Source of the DNA: Novosphingobium sp.
GTDB lineage: Bacteria > Pseudomonadota > Alphaproteobacteria > Sphingomonadales > Sphingomonadaceae
Direction: 5' to 3'
NCBI GenBank assembly: GCA_013822005.1
Contig: PNJT01000005.1
Span: forward strand, 1-37,877
DNA length: 37,877 nt
The notes under the pieces are model-generated. The model saw nothing but the letters and a program-made list of their open reading frames with translations, did no database searches and was not told the DNA's origin. The position numbers and the translations under genes were made by a program. Shown in pieces: positions 8,648 through 16,924 of the stretch; positions within the stretch are counted from its first letter, which is position 1, and every line of letters begins with the position of its first letter.

Positions 8648-8695
8648 TTATGCCGCGAATTGATTCCCCCCGCGGCTTTATGCCGCGAACTGATT
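8648..8695 (-). repeat. Tandem copy of the aceA 3' end
   Basis: The 18 bases ending aceA (TTATGCCGCGAACTGATT on the plus strand, 8678-8695) recur at 8648-8665 with one mismatch, a 30-base period. The second copy repeats the last codons and a TAA stop, as if a short slippage duplication had occurred beyond the stop. Confidence 0.75.
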
Positions 8696-10264
8696 CATCG
8701 TATTGTGCTCGCCGCCGGCCTTGAGCGCGGCCTCGCCAGCGAAGTATTCCTTGTGGTCATCGCCGATGTCCGAACCGGACATGTTCTGGTGCTTCACGCA
8801 GGCGATGCCCTGGCGGATTTCCTGGCGCTGGACGCCCTTGACGTAACCCAGCATGCCCTGATCGCCGAAGTACTCCTTGGCCAGATTGTCGGTGCTGAGC
8901 GCCGCGGTGTGATAGGTCGGCAGCGTGATCAGGTGGTGGAAGATCCCGGCCTGGGCTGCAGCATCGCGCTGGAAGGTGCGGATACGTTCATCGGCTTCGG
9001 CGGCCAGCTCGGTGGTGTCGTAATCGACACTCATCAGCTTGGCGCGGTCATAGGCCGACAGGTCCTTGCCCGCTTCAGTCCAGGCATCGAACACCTGCTG
9101 GCGGAAATTCAGCGTCCAGTTGAAGCTGGGCGAATTGTTGTAGACCAGCTTGGCATTGGGGATCACTTCGCGGATCCGGCTGACCATCCCGCCGATCTGG
9201 CCGATGTGCGGCTTTTCGGTTTCGATCCACAGCAGGTCGGCGCCGTTCTGCAAGCTTGTGATGCAGTCCAGCACGCAGCGGTCTTCGCCGGTGCCAGAGC
9301 GGAACTGGTAGAGGTTGCTGGGCAGGCGCTTGGGCTTGAGCAGCTTGCCGTCGCGGCTGATCAGCACGTCGCCGTGGCCGATCTCGGTCACTTCGTCGCA
9401 GTCGAGGAAGCTGTTGTACTGGTCGCCGATGTCGCCGGCTTCGCGGGTGAATGCGATCTGCTTGGTCAGGCCAGCGCCCAGCGAGTCGGTGCGGGCAACG
9501 ATGATCCCGTCATCCACGCCCATTTCCATGAAGGCGTACCGGATCGCGCGGATCTTCGCGAGGAAGTCTTCGTGCGGAACCGTAACCTTGCCGTCCTGGT
9601 GGCCGCACTGCTTTTCGTCGGAGACCTGGTTTTCGATCTGCAGCGCGCAGGCCCCGGCTTCGATCATCTTCTTGGCCAGCAGGTAAGTCGCCTCGGCATT
9701 GCCGAACCCGGCGTCGATATCGGCGATGATCGGCACGACGTGGGTTGCAAAGCCATCGATCTTGGCCTGGATCGCCTTGGCCGAAACTTCGTCGCCGCTC
9801 TTGCGGGCATCATCGAGTTCGCGGAACAGGCCGCCCAGTTCGCGCGCGTCGGCCTGGCGCAGGAAGGTGTAGAGTTCCTCGATCAGCGCAGGAACGCTGG
9901 TCTTTTCGTGCATCGACTGGTCGGGCAGGGGGCCGAATTCGCTGCGCAAGGCGGCGATCATCCAGCCCGAAAGGTAGAGGTAACGGCCCTTGGTGGTGCC
10001 GAAATGCTTCTTGATCGAAATCAGCTTTTGCTGCCCGATAAACCCGTGCCAGCAGCCCAGCGACTGGGTGTACTGCGCCGGATCGGCATCATAGGCGGCC
10101 ATGTCGCGGCGCATGATCCCGGCGGTGTACTTGGCGATTTCGAGGCCCGTCTTGAAACGGTTCTGCAGGCGCATGCGGGCAACCGATTCAGCATCGATCC
10201 CGTCCCAGGCGGGCTGAGCCCCAATGGTCTGGTCGGCGGCGGCGATTTCATTCGAGTAGGTCAC
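8678..10264 (-). CDS. aceA: Isocitrate lyase (long form)
   Basis: Splits isocitrate into glyoxylate and succinate, the first step of the glyoxylate shunt needed for growth on acetate or fatty acids. The signature DEKQCGHQDGKVTVPHEDF carries the catalytic cysteine; the KQCGH variant and the length place it in the long bacterial class (about 530 residues, Pseudomonas type) rather than the 430-residue E. coli type. The ORF-track ATG at 10297 has no ribosome site. A GTG at 10264 is preceded by CAGGAG with six bases spacing and gives 528 residues beginning MTYSNEI, so I prefer it. No malate synthase gene is adjacent. The divergent ScfR-type regulator and shared operators indicate control by acyl-CoA status. 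The 569-residue ORF on the plus strand is its antisense shadow. Confidence 0.95.
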   Translation of the reverse strand: MTYSNEIAAADQTIGAQPAWDGIDAESVARMRLQNRFKTGLEIAKYTAGIMRRDMAAYDADPAQYTQSLGCWHGFIGQQKLISIKKHFGTTKGRYLYLSGWMIAALRSEFGPLPDQSMHEKTSVPALIEELYTFLRQADARELGGLFRELDDARKSGDEVSAKAIQAKIDGFATHVVPIIADIDAGFGNAEATYLLAKKMIEAGACALQIENQVSDEKQCGHQDGKVTVPHEDFLAKIRAIRYAFMEMGVDDGIIVARTDSLGAGLTKQIAFTREAGDIGDQYNSFLDCDEVTEIGHGDVLISRDGKLLKPKRLPSNLYQFRSGTGEDRCVLDCITSLQNGADLLWIETEKPHIGQIGGMVSRIREVIPNAKLVYNNSPSFNWTLNFRQQVFDAWTEAGKDLSAYDRAKLMSVDYDTTELAAEADERIRTFQRDAAAQAGIFHHLITLPTYHTAALSTDNLAKEYFGDQGMLGYVKGVQRQEIRQGIACVKHQNMSGSDIGDDHKEYFAGEAALKAGGEHNTMNQFAA

Positions 10265-10318
10265 GGTATTCTCCTGGGGAGTTGTCGCCACCGCCATACC
10301 GCAATGCAGCGAGTCTCA

Positions 10319-10332
10319 GTAACGGAAGTTAC
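10319..10332. promoter_or_regulatory. Palindromic operator candidate 1, aceA/regulator intergenic
   Basis: GTAACGGAAGTTAC is a perfect five-base inverted repeat around four bases. It matches site 2 at 10383 in 12 of 14 positions. Placed 55 bases upstream of the aceA GTG start, it is a plausible binding site for the divergent HTH regulator. Confidence 0.6.
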
Positions 10333-10382
10333 AGAATTTGTTGTCACGATGCGGTCTGAAGCGAGTTAATGCTTGCAACAAT

Positions 10383-10396
10383 GTAAAGAAAGTTAC
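10383..10396. promoter_or_regulatory. Palindromic operator candidate 2, aceA/regulator intergenic
   Basis: GTAAAGAAAGTTAC repeats site 1 with two changes and has an outer inverted repeat TGTAA/TTACA. It ends 11 bases before the regulator ATG, a position suited to autorepression by blocking transcription or initiation. The two centres are 64 bases apart. Confidence 0.6.
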
Positions 10397-10407
10397 AAAA
10401 AGCTCGC

Positions 10408-11799
10408 ATGGCTGAAGCTGCTCTCCTGGCAGGACCTGCAATCCGCCGTTTGCGTCGCCGCGAAGGGTTGACCCAGGCGGCCATGGCTGCGCGGCTGGCG
10501 ATCTCGCCCAGCTACCTCAACCTGGTTGAGCGCAACCAGCGTCCGCTCTCCGCGCGGCTGCTGGTGCAACTAGCCGAACAGTTCGATTTCGATCCGCGCA
10601 GCCTGCGTCAGGACGAGGCGGTCGGCGGGATCGACGGCTTGCGCCGCCGCCTGGCCGACGAACGCTTTGCCGACCTGGGAATTGACCGTGACGAAGTGAC
10701 CGAATGGCTCGCCGCCGCACCGCAGGCCGCGCTGGCCTTTGCCCGGCTCTACGATGCCGGTGGCGGCGGTGAGGGATCGGCCCCGGTCAGCGACCCCATG
10801 GATCTGGCCCGGCGTGAAATCGAACGTTGGCGCAACCATTTCGCCGACCTTGACGTCGCGGCCGAGGAACTGGCCGACGAACTGCGCCTCTCCAACGCCG
10901 AGATCGGTGCGGCGCTCGCCGAGCGGCTGCGCCAGCGCCATCAGCTATCGGTGCGGATCCTGCCGGTCGATGTCATGCCCGACGCGCTGCGGCGGCTCGA
11001 TCTGCATGCCCGCCAACTGCAGCTTTCCGAACAGCTCGACCAGTCCTCGCGCAATTTCCAGGTCGCGGTGCAGCTCGCCATGCTGGAGCAGCGCGAGGCG
11101 ATTGCCGCGCTGGCCGATGGCGCGGGCTTTGCCGACCGGGCGGCCTGGCGGCTGTTCCGGCGGCATCTGGCGGGCTATTTCGCTGCCGCGCTGCTGATGC
11201 CCTATGGCCGCTTCCTGCGCGCTTGCGAAGCGACAGGCTATGATCTGCCGCTGCTGCAACGCCGCTTCAATGTCGGGTTTGAGCAGCTTGCGCACCGGCT
11301 CACCACCTTGCAGCGGGTCGGCCAGCGCGGCTTGCCGTTCTTCATGGCGCGGATTGACCGGGCCGGGCAGTTTTCCAAGCGTTATGCCGGGGCCAGCGGC
11401 ACCACTCTGCTCGAAAGCGGGGCGAGCTGCCCGCTGTGGAACGTCCACCGCGCGTTCGAGCAGGCTGGGCGGTTCTGCGTGCAGAACGTCGCGTTTACGG
11501 ACCCGGCCGGGCAGGCCTCGCAGTGGTTCACGCTCGCCCGCACGGTCGAGGGCAATGGTTCGCTGGGCGGAGAGGGGGCGCAGTTCGTGGTAGTGCTGGG
11601 GCTCGAGGCGGGCCTCGCCAGTCAACTCGCCCAGACGCGCGGAATTTCGCTCTCCGCCGGACAGGCCCTGGCGATCGGCGCAGGCTGCGCCTTGTGCCAC
11701 CGCGCCGATTGCCTGCAACGCTCGCTCCCACCGCGCGGGGCCGCGCTGGAATTCGATGAGCGGACGCGGGGGCTCACGCCCTTTGCCTTTGGGCGCTAA
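10408..11799 (+). CDS. ScfR/RamB-type short-chain acyl-CoA regulator
   Basis: Transcription factor of 463 residues with an N-terminal XRE helix-turn-helix (residues 9-65: LRRREGLTQAAMAARLAISPSYLN, quoted in part). A central IrrE/M78-like domain follows without an intact HExxH zinc motif, then the DUF2083-type C-terminal domain ending with cysteines CALCHRADC. This architecture is that of short-chain fatty-acyl-CoA regulators (ScfR) and RamB, which control acetate, propionate and glyoxylate genes. The family motif FEQLAHRLTTLQR is present at about residue 290. It is divergent from isocitrate lyase with two matched palindromes between, so it most likely controls aceA and itself. Whether it activates or represses cannot be seen. 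Confidence 0.9.
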   Translation: MAEAALLAGPAIRRLRRREGLTQAAMAARLAISPSYLNLVERNQRPLSARLLVQLAEQFDFDPRSLRQDEAVGGIDGLRRRLADERFADLGIDRDEVTEWLAAAPQAALAFARLYDAGGGGEGSAPVSDPMDLARREIERWRNHFADLDVAAEELADELRLSNAEIGAALAERLRQRHQLSVRILPVDVMPDALRRLDLHARQLQLSEQLDQSSRNFQVAVQLAMLEQREAIAALADGAGFADRAAWRLFRRHLAGYFAAALLMPYGRFLRACEATGYDLPLLQRRFNVGFEQLAHRLTTLQRVGQRGLPFFMARIDRAGQFSKRYAGASGTTLLESGASCPLWNVHRAFEQAGRFCVQNVAFTDPAGQASQWFTLARTVEGNGSLGGEGAQFVVVLGLEAGLASQLAQTRGISLSAGQALAIGAGCALCHRADCLQRSLPPRGAALEFDERTRGLTPFAFGR

Positions 11800-11814
11800 T
11801 CCCTAACCCAAGTT

Positions 11815-11932
11815 CCGTTCGCATCGAGCCCTTCGGCTTGCGGCTTAGCAGCCGCGCTCAGGGTAAACTTCGGCCCAAGGGCCGAAGTCGAGATGCCGCG
11901 CGCAGTGTCTCGACTTCGCTCGACACGAACGG
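11815..11932. repeat. Palindromic intergenic repeat (family A)
   Basis: Bounded by CCGTTCG and its inverse CGAACGG. It contains internal hairpins such as CTTCGGCCCAAGGGCCGAAG and the arm GTCTCGACTTCGCTCGACACGAACGG (quoted in part). It follows the regulator gene and precedes the exopolysaccharide operon, where it could help terminate transcription. Confidence 0.7.
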
Positions 11933-11988
11933 AGGTTAGGGGCGGGTGGTTGCAGGTGGCTGAATTTGTTGCCCCTTAACCAAACCCT

Positions 11989-11999
11989 GTAAAATTTAC
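11989..11999. promoter_or_regulatory. Palindrome upstream of the exopolysaccharide operon
   Basis: GTAAAATTTAC is a perfect five-base inverted repeat around a single A, 63 bases before the sugar transferase start, in the only AT-rich part of this intergenic region. It is a candidate operator or part of the promoter. The binding protein is unknown. Confidence 0.35.
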
Positions 12000-12032
12000 C
12001 GACATTTCACCTCTCTGTCCTAGGCAGGCACC

Positions 12033-12065
12033 ATGCAATTGCAAAAGGGCCGCCGCGGCAGATGA
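12033..12065 (+). CDS. Possible 10-codon leader ORF overlapping the sugar transferase start
   Basis: ATG at 12033 opens MQLQKGRRGR and stops at TGA 12063-12065, overlapping the sugar transferase ATG at 12062 as ATGA. The sugar transferase itself has no clear Shine-Dalgarno site, so translational coupling from this leader is possible. The ORF is too short for coding statistics and may be chance. Confidence 0.3.
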   Translation: MQLQKGRRGR

Positions 12066-13447
12066 TCCGTCTGTTCAAACATTACGTTCCCCATGCCGTG
12101 CTGCTGCTCGGCCTGATCGACGTCGCGCTGCTGCTGGCGGTTGGTGACTTCGCCTGGCGGCTGCGTTCCAGCCAGATCGGGATCGATCCTGGGCTGATCA
12201 CCGATCGGGCCTGGCAACTCGTTGGGTTTGCCGGCGTGGTGCTGACCGCGATGATCGCGGTGGGGGTCTATGGTGCCGACGCCTTGCGTTCGATGCGCTA
12301 TGCCACGGCGCGGATCCTGGTGGCGATTTCGCTCGGGATCATCGGCCTGGCCTTCCTCGATTTTGTGACCGGCGGGGGCAATTTCTGGCGCTCGATCCTG
12401 GCTTACGCGATGCTGGGTGCGGTCCTGGCCTTGGTGATAAACCGGCTGGTGGTCGGCGGGATCCTGGGTGCGGCTGCGTTCCGCCGCCGGGTCTTGGTGC
12501 TGGGCGCGGGCCTGCGCGCCGACCGCTTGCGCAAGCTGTCCGAACGGCCCGAGAGCGGCTTCGTAATCGTCGGTTATGTCGCGATGACCGAAAGCCAGCC
12601 AGTGGTCGAAGAGGCAATCGGTCGCGCCGCGATCCACAATCTGACCCGCTATGTTGAAAACCTGGGGGTCAGCGAAGTGGTACTGGCGCTCGAAGAACGG
12701 CGCAATTCGCTGCCGCTGCCCGACCTGCTGCGGATCAAGACCACCGGGGTCCACGTCAACGACTTCTCCAGCTTTATCGAGCGTGAGACCGGGCGGGTCG
12801 ACCTCGATTCGGTCAATCCCAGCTGGCTGATCTTCTCCGATGGCTTTTCCTCCGGCCGCGCGATTTCGAGTGTGGCCAAGCGCCTGTTCGATATTGCCGC
12901 AAGCTCTTTGCTGCTGGCGCTTTCGGCCCCGTTCATCGTGCTGTTCGCGCTGCTGGTGAAGCTCGACAGCCGCGGGTCGGCCTTCTTCCGCCAGACCCGC
13001 GTGGGGCTCTATGGCCAGGTGTTCGATGTGATCAAGCTGCGCTCGATGCGCACCGATGCTGAAGTGAACGGCGCACAGTTCGCGCAAAAGGACGATCCGC
13101 GCGTTACCCGGCTGGGGCGGTTCATCCGCAAGACCCGGATCGACGAGCTGCCGCAGACCTGGTCGGTGCTGAAGGGCGAGATGAGCTTCGTCGGCCCGCG
13201 CCCCGAACGCCCCGAATTCGTCGCCGAGCTGGAAAAGCAACTGCCGTTCTATGCCGAGCGTCACATGGTCAAGCCGGGGATCACCGGCTGGGCGCAGATC
13301 AACTATCCTTACGGTGCGAGCCTCGAAGATTCGCGGCACAAGCTGGAATACGATCTCTACTACGCCAAGAATTACACCCCGTTCCTTGACCTCCTGATCC
13401 TGCTGCAAACGCTCAGGGTCGTGCTGTGGCACGAGGGAGCACGCTGA
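12062..13447 (+). CDS. PEP-CTERM/XrtA-associated undecaprenyl-phosphate sugar transferase
   Basis: Initiating glycosyl-1-phosphate transferase that loads the first sugar onto the lipid carrier for exopolysaccharide. It has 461 residues. Four or five hydrophobic helices occupy residues 10-145, followed by a Rossmann-like segment (RVLVLGAGLRADRL), another helix near 285-300, and the C-terminal bacterial sugar transferase domain. That domain shows KRLFDIAASSLLL, FDVIKLRSMRTDAE, TRIDELPQTWSVLKGEMSFVGPRP (in part) and KPGITGWAQINYPYGAS. The last motif and the neighbours PrsK/PrsR point to the TIGR03013 branch tied to exosortase systems. It is the first gene of a four-gene operon; prsK begins one base after its stop. 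Confidence 0.92.
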   Translation: MIRLFKHYVPHAVLLLGLIDVALLLAVGDFAWRLRSSQIGIDPGLITDRAWQLVGFAGVVLTAMIAVGVYGADALRSMRYATARILVAISLGIIGLAFLDFVTGGGNFWRSILAYAMLGAVLALVINRLVVGGILGAAAFRRRVLVLGAGLRADRLRKLSERPESGFVIVGYVAMTESQPVVEEAIGRAAIHNLTRYVENLGVSEVVLALEERRNSLPLPDLLRIKTTGVHVNDFSSFIERETGRVDLDSVNPSWLIFSDGFSSGRAISSVAKRLFDIAASSLLLALSAPFIVLFALLVKLDSRGSAFFRQTRVGLYGQVFDVIKLRSMRTDAEVNGAQFAQKDDPRVTRLGRFIRKTRIDELPQTWSVLKGEMSFVGPRPERPEFVAELEKQLPFYAERHMVKPGITGWAQINYPYGASLEDSRHKLEYDLYYAKNYTPFLDLLILLQTLRVVLWHEGAR

Positions 13448-13448
13448 G

Positions 13449-15557
13449 ATGAGCGCCATCCTGGCAGGACTGGACGCGGCCGCCTGGAGCCTGGGCGCGC
13501 TGGCCTGTCTGCTGGCCGCGGCCTGGCTCCAGCGCTGCCGCTTGCGCTTTGGCACTGCGCGCCCCGCGCTGGTCCTGGCGCTGTGCACGACCGGGCTGTG
13601 GGCGCTGGTCGGTGCGGCCTGGGGGATCGATACCCTGGTCGAGGGTCTGGCCGAATCGCTGCGCAACCTGGCCTGGATCTTTGCGCTCTACCGCCTGTTC
13701 GAAGTCGATGGACGCCACGCGCTGGTCAAACCGGTGCGGCCGCTGCTGGCGGCGCTGGCTTTTGTCGAACTGCTGCAGGTCCCAATCGAGGCGCTGCTCT
13801 ATGCGCGCGCTGGCGGGTCGGCGGTTGGCTTCCAGACACTGACCATGTTCCGCCTTCTGGTGGTGACCGGCGGGCTGGTACTGCTGCACAACCTCTACAG
13901 CGGGGCCTCGAACCAGGCCCGCGCGGTCTTGCGCTGGCCGGCGCTGGCGTTGGCGCTGCTTTGGGGGGTTGACCTCAACTACTATGCCATCGCCTATCTG
14001 TCCGAAAGCACCCCGCAGGTGCTGGGTGTGGTGCGCGGGCTGCTGGGCCTGCCGGTGGCGGCGCTGCTGGCCTTTGGTGGGGCGCGCGATAGCGAAAGCC
14101 CGCGGCTGCGCCCCTCGCGCGCGGTGGCGTTCCAGTCGATCTCGCTGCTGCTGATCGGTGGCTATCTGGCGGCGATGGTTGCCATGGCGCAGTGGCTGGC
14201 CTTCGCCGGAAGCGACTATGCCGCGCTGCTTCAGATCGCCTTCGTGGCGGTCGCTTCGACAATTGCCGTGATGGTGCTCCCGTCCGAACGGCTGCGCGGC
14301 TGGCTGCGGGTCACAGCGGCCAAGCACCTGTTCCAGCATCGCTACGACTACCGGGCCGAATGGCTGCGCTTTACCCGCACGATCGGGCAAGGCGGGCAAA
14401 AGCAGGCGAGCCTGGAAGAACGCGTGATCCGCGCGGTCGCCGATATCACCGACAGCCCGGCGGGACTGCTGCTGACCCAGTCGGAAAGCGGCCAGTTCGA
14501 TCTGGCCGCGCGCTGGCAGTGGCCGACCGCCGAAGTGCCCGGCGAAGCGCTAGACCCCGCAGCTGTGCGCGCGATTGAACGCAGCAGCTATGTCGCCGAC
14601 CTTGACGCGCTGCGCAGCGGCAAACGGGATCGCAAGATCGATTTCGAACTGCCCGACTGGCTGATGAGCGAGCCGCGCGCCTGGGCGCTGGTTCCCTTGC
14701 TCCATTTCGAGCGGCTGGTGGGCGTGATCGTCCTCGCCCGCCCGGCGCATGCCCGCCCGCTTGACTGGGAAGACTTCGACCTGCTGCGCGTCGCCGGACA
14801 GCAATTGGCCAGCTACCTTGCCGAGCATTCCGGCCAGGCAGCTTTGGCCGAGGCTGCCCGGTTCGACGATTTCCATCGCCGCATCGCGTTCGTGATGCAC
14901 GATATCAAGAACCTGGCGAGCCAGCTGGGTCTGCTGGCCCGCAATGCCGAGGCGCATGCCGACAATCCCGAGTTCCGCGCCGACATGCTGGTGACGCTGC
15001 GCAATTCGGCCGACAAGCTCAACGCGCTGATCGCCCGGCTTTCGCGCTATGGCCCTGCCACTCATGTCGAACTCGCCAGCCTGCGTGCCGATACGGTAGC
15101 GCGCGCGGTCTTGACCCAGTTGCACAGCCACCATCCGGTTTCGTTGGTGGAGTGCGAGCCGATCAAGGTCGCCGCCGATCCTGAGCTGCTCGAACAAGTG
15201 CTACTGCACTTGGTTCAGAACGCGATCGATGCCAGCCCTGAGGATTCTCCGGTCTTCGTGCGAGTTGCCCACGATGGTCTGCACGGCGTGATCGAAGTGG
15301 TCGATTCCGGGATCGGGATGAGCGCCGAATTCGTTCGCACGCGGCTGTTCAAGCCGTTCGATTCGACCAAGCAGGGCGGCTTCGGGATCGGGGCTTACGA
15401 AGCGCGTGAACTGGTCCGGGCGATGCAGGGCCGGATCGACGTCGAAAGCCGCGAAGGGCTGGGCACACGATTCGTGATCCGCCTGCCGCTGGCTGAAACC
15501 GCCGAACTGATCAAATCCATGGCCGCGCAAAGCGGCGATTCCAAGAAGGTCGCTTAA
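13449..15557 (+). CDS. prsK: PEP-CTERM system sensor histidine kinase PrsK
   Basis: Membrane sensor kinase of 702 residues. The N-terminal third is a block of eight or so hydrophobic helices. A GAF-like cytoplasmic domain follows (about residues 320-465), then the kinase core. The phospho-accepting histidine is His484 in FVMHDIKNLASQLGLL, a motif typical of PrsK; the ATPase domain shows LVQNAIDASPED (N box), VVDSGIGMS (G1) and FGIGAYEA. It is known from exosortase/PEP-CTERM loci, where it pairs with PrsR. The ATG is one base after the sugar transferase stop, and the response regulator gene follows after one base. The sensed signal is not known. Confidence 0.93.
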   Translation: MSAILAGLDAAAWSLGALACLLAAAWLQRCRLRFGTARPALVLALCTTGLWALVGAAWGIDTLVEGLAESLRNLAWIFALYRLFEVDGRHALVKPVRPLLAALAFVELLQVPIEALLYARAGGSAVGFQTLTMFRLLVVTGGLVLLHNLYSGASNQARAVLRWPALALALLWGVDLNYYAIAYLSESTPQVLGVVRGLLGLPVAALLAFGGARDSESPRLRPSRAVAFQSISLLLIGGYLAAMVAMAQWLAFAGSDYAALLQIAFVAVASTIAVMVLPSERLRGWLRVTAAKHLFQHRYDYRAEWLRFTRTIGQGGQKQASLEERVIRAVADITDSPAGLLLTQSESGQFDLAARWQWPTAEVPGEALDPAAVRAIERSSYVADLDALRSGKRDRKIDFELPDWLMSEPRAWALVPLLHFERLVGVIVLARPAHARPLDWEDFDLLRVAGQQLASYLAEHSGQAALAEAARFDDFHRRIAFVMHDIKNLASQLGLLARNAEAHADNPEFRADMLVTLRNSADKLNALIARLSRYGPATHVELASLRADTVARAVLTQLHSHHPVSLVECEPIKVAADPELLEQVLLHLVQNAIDASPEDSPVFVRVAHDGLHGVIEVVDSGIGMSAEFVRTRLFKPFDSTKQGGFGIGAYEARELVRAMQGRIDVESREGLGTRFVIRLPLAETAELIKSMAAQSGDSKKVA

Positions 15558-15558
15558 G

Positions 15559-16923
15559 ATGGCACCCGACAAACCCAAGCTGCTGATCGTTGAAGACGAT
15601 GCCGGCCTGCAGGCCCAGCTCAAATGGGCCTGGCCCGATTTCGAGGTCTACATTGCCGGCGACCGCGCCAGCGCGATTGCCCTGCTGCGCGCCGAAGAGC
15701 CGCCGGTAGTAACGCTCGACCTGGGCCTGCCGCCCGATCCCGACGGGACCAGCGAAGGCTTTGCCGTGCTCGATGAGATCATGGCGATCAAGCCCGATAC
15801 CAAAGTGATTGTCGCATCAGGCCATGGCGCGCGTGAATCGGCTTTGCAGGCGATCGCCAAGGGTGCCTACGATTTCTACCAGAAGCCGGTCGATATCGAG
15901 GCGCTGGGGCTGATCGTGCGCCGCGCCTTGCAGCTCAGCAAGATCGAGAGCGAGAACCGCCAGCTTGCCGCGCGCGGCAGCGAGGACAACCGCGTGCTGG
16001 GCCGGATGATCACCGCCGCGCCTGAAATGCTCAAGGTTGCCCGCACGATCGAACGGGTCGCCAATACCAATGTCTCGGTGATGCTGCTGGGCGCGAGCGG
16101 GACCGGCAAGGAATTGCTGGCCCGCGGGCTCCACGATGCCAGCGACCGCACGGGCGGGGCCTTCGTGGCGATCAACTGTGCGGCTATCCCTGAAAACCTG
16201 CTCGAAAGCGAGCTGTTCGGGCACGAAAAGGGCGCCTTCACCGGCGCGGTCAAGACCACCGAGGGCAAGATCGAGCTGGCCGATGGCGGTACGCTGTTCC
16301 TCGACGAAGTGGGCGACATTCCGTTGCCCTTGCAGGTCAAGCTGCTGCGCTTCCTGCAGGAACGGGTGATCGAACGGGTCGGCTCGCGCAAATCCATTCC
16401 CGTCGATACCCGGATCGTCTGCGCCACCCACCAGGACCTTGAAGCGATGATCACCGATGGGCGGTTCCGCGAGGACTTGTTCTACCGCCTCGCCGAAATC
16501 GTGGTGAAGATCCCAAGTCTCGCCGAACGCCCCGGCGATGCCGCGCTGCTGGCCAAGGCGTTCCTGGCCCGCTTCGCCAAGGAAATGAACCCGGCGGTCA
16601 AGGGCTTTGCCCCCGATGCGCTGGCGGCGATCGACAGCTGGGGCTGGCCGGGCAACGTGCGCGAGCTGGAAAACCGGGTGAAGCGTGCAGTCATCATGAC
16701 CGAGGCCAAGCTGGTCGGTGCCGCCGACCTCGATCTGGTCGCGCCCGAGGCTGAAGGCTGCCAGGTGCTCAACCTCAAGACCGCGCGCGAGGCCGCCGAC
16801 CGCAAGGTGATCCGCCATGCGCTCGCCCGCAGCGAGGGCAATATCTCGAACACCGCCAAGCTGCTCGGGATCAGCCGCCCGACGCTGTACGACCTGCTCA
16901 AGCAGTACGACTTGCAGGCCTGA
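15559..16923 (+). CDS. prsR: PEP-CTERM-box response regulator PrsR, sigma-54 activator
   Basis: NtrC-type regulator of 454 residues. The receiver domain (1-130) has acidic pocket EDD at 12-14 and phospho-acceptor Asp54 ([11 protein letters not shown]). The AAA+ domain has Walker A GASGTGK at 178-184 and the sigma-54 contact loop GAFTGA at 225-230; Walker B reads [12 protein letters not shown] Fis-type HTH follows at the C-terminus ([20 protein letters not shown]). Paired with PrsK, it should switch on sigma-54 promoters of exopolysaccharide and PEP-CTERM genes. No sigma-54 promoter with correct spacing was found in the window, so its targets are probably elsewhere. The TPR gene starts at a GTG two bases after the ORF ends. 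Confidence 0.94.
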   Translation: MAPDKPKLLIVEDDAGLQAQLKWAWPDFEVYIAGDRASAIALLRAEEPPVVTLDLGLPPDPDGTSEGFAVLDEIMAIKPDTKVIVASGHGARESALQAIAKGAYDFYQKPVDIEALGLIVRRALQLSKIESENRQLAARGSEDNRVLGRMITAAPEMLKVARTIERVANTNVSVMLLGASGTGKELLARGLHDASDRTGGAFVAINCAAIPENLLESELFGHEKGAFTGAVKTTEGKIELADGGTLFLDEVGDIPLPLQVKLLRFLQERVIERVGSRKSIPVDTRIVCATHQDLEAMITDGRFREDLFYRLAEIVVKIPSLAERPGDAALLAKAFLARFAKEMNPAVKGFAPDALAAIDSWGWPGNVRELENRVKRAVIMTEAKLVGAADLDLVAPEAEGCQVLNLKTAREAADRKVIRHALARSEGNISNTAKLLGISRPTLYDLLKQYDLQA

Positions 16924-16924
16924 G

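Noticed and set aside
8660-10369. 569-residue plus-strand ORF opposite aceA
   Set aside because: It is the antisense frame of isocitrate lyase, rich in Gly/Gln/Asp/Val as expected of a GC-rich shadow, with no family motifs.
11957-11973. TGGC...TTGC resembling a sigma-54 promoter before the sugar transferase
   Set aside because: The GG-to-GC spacing is one base longer than the strict sigma-54 spacing, and such promoters tolerate little change.
12020-13666. 548-residue minus-strand ORF opposite the sugar transferase
   Set aside because: Antisense shadow of a gene with recognised catalytic motifs.
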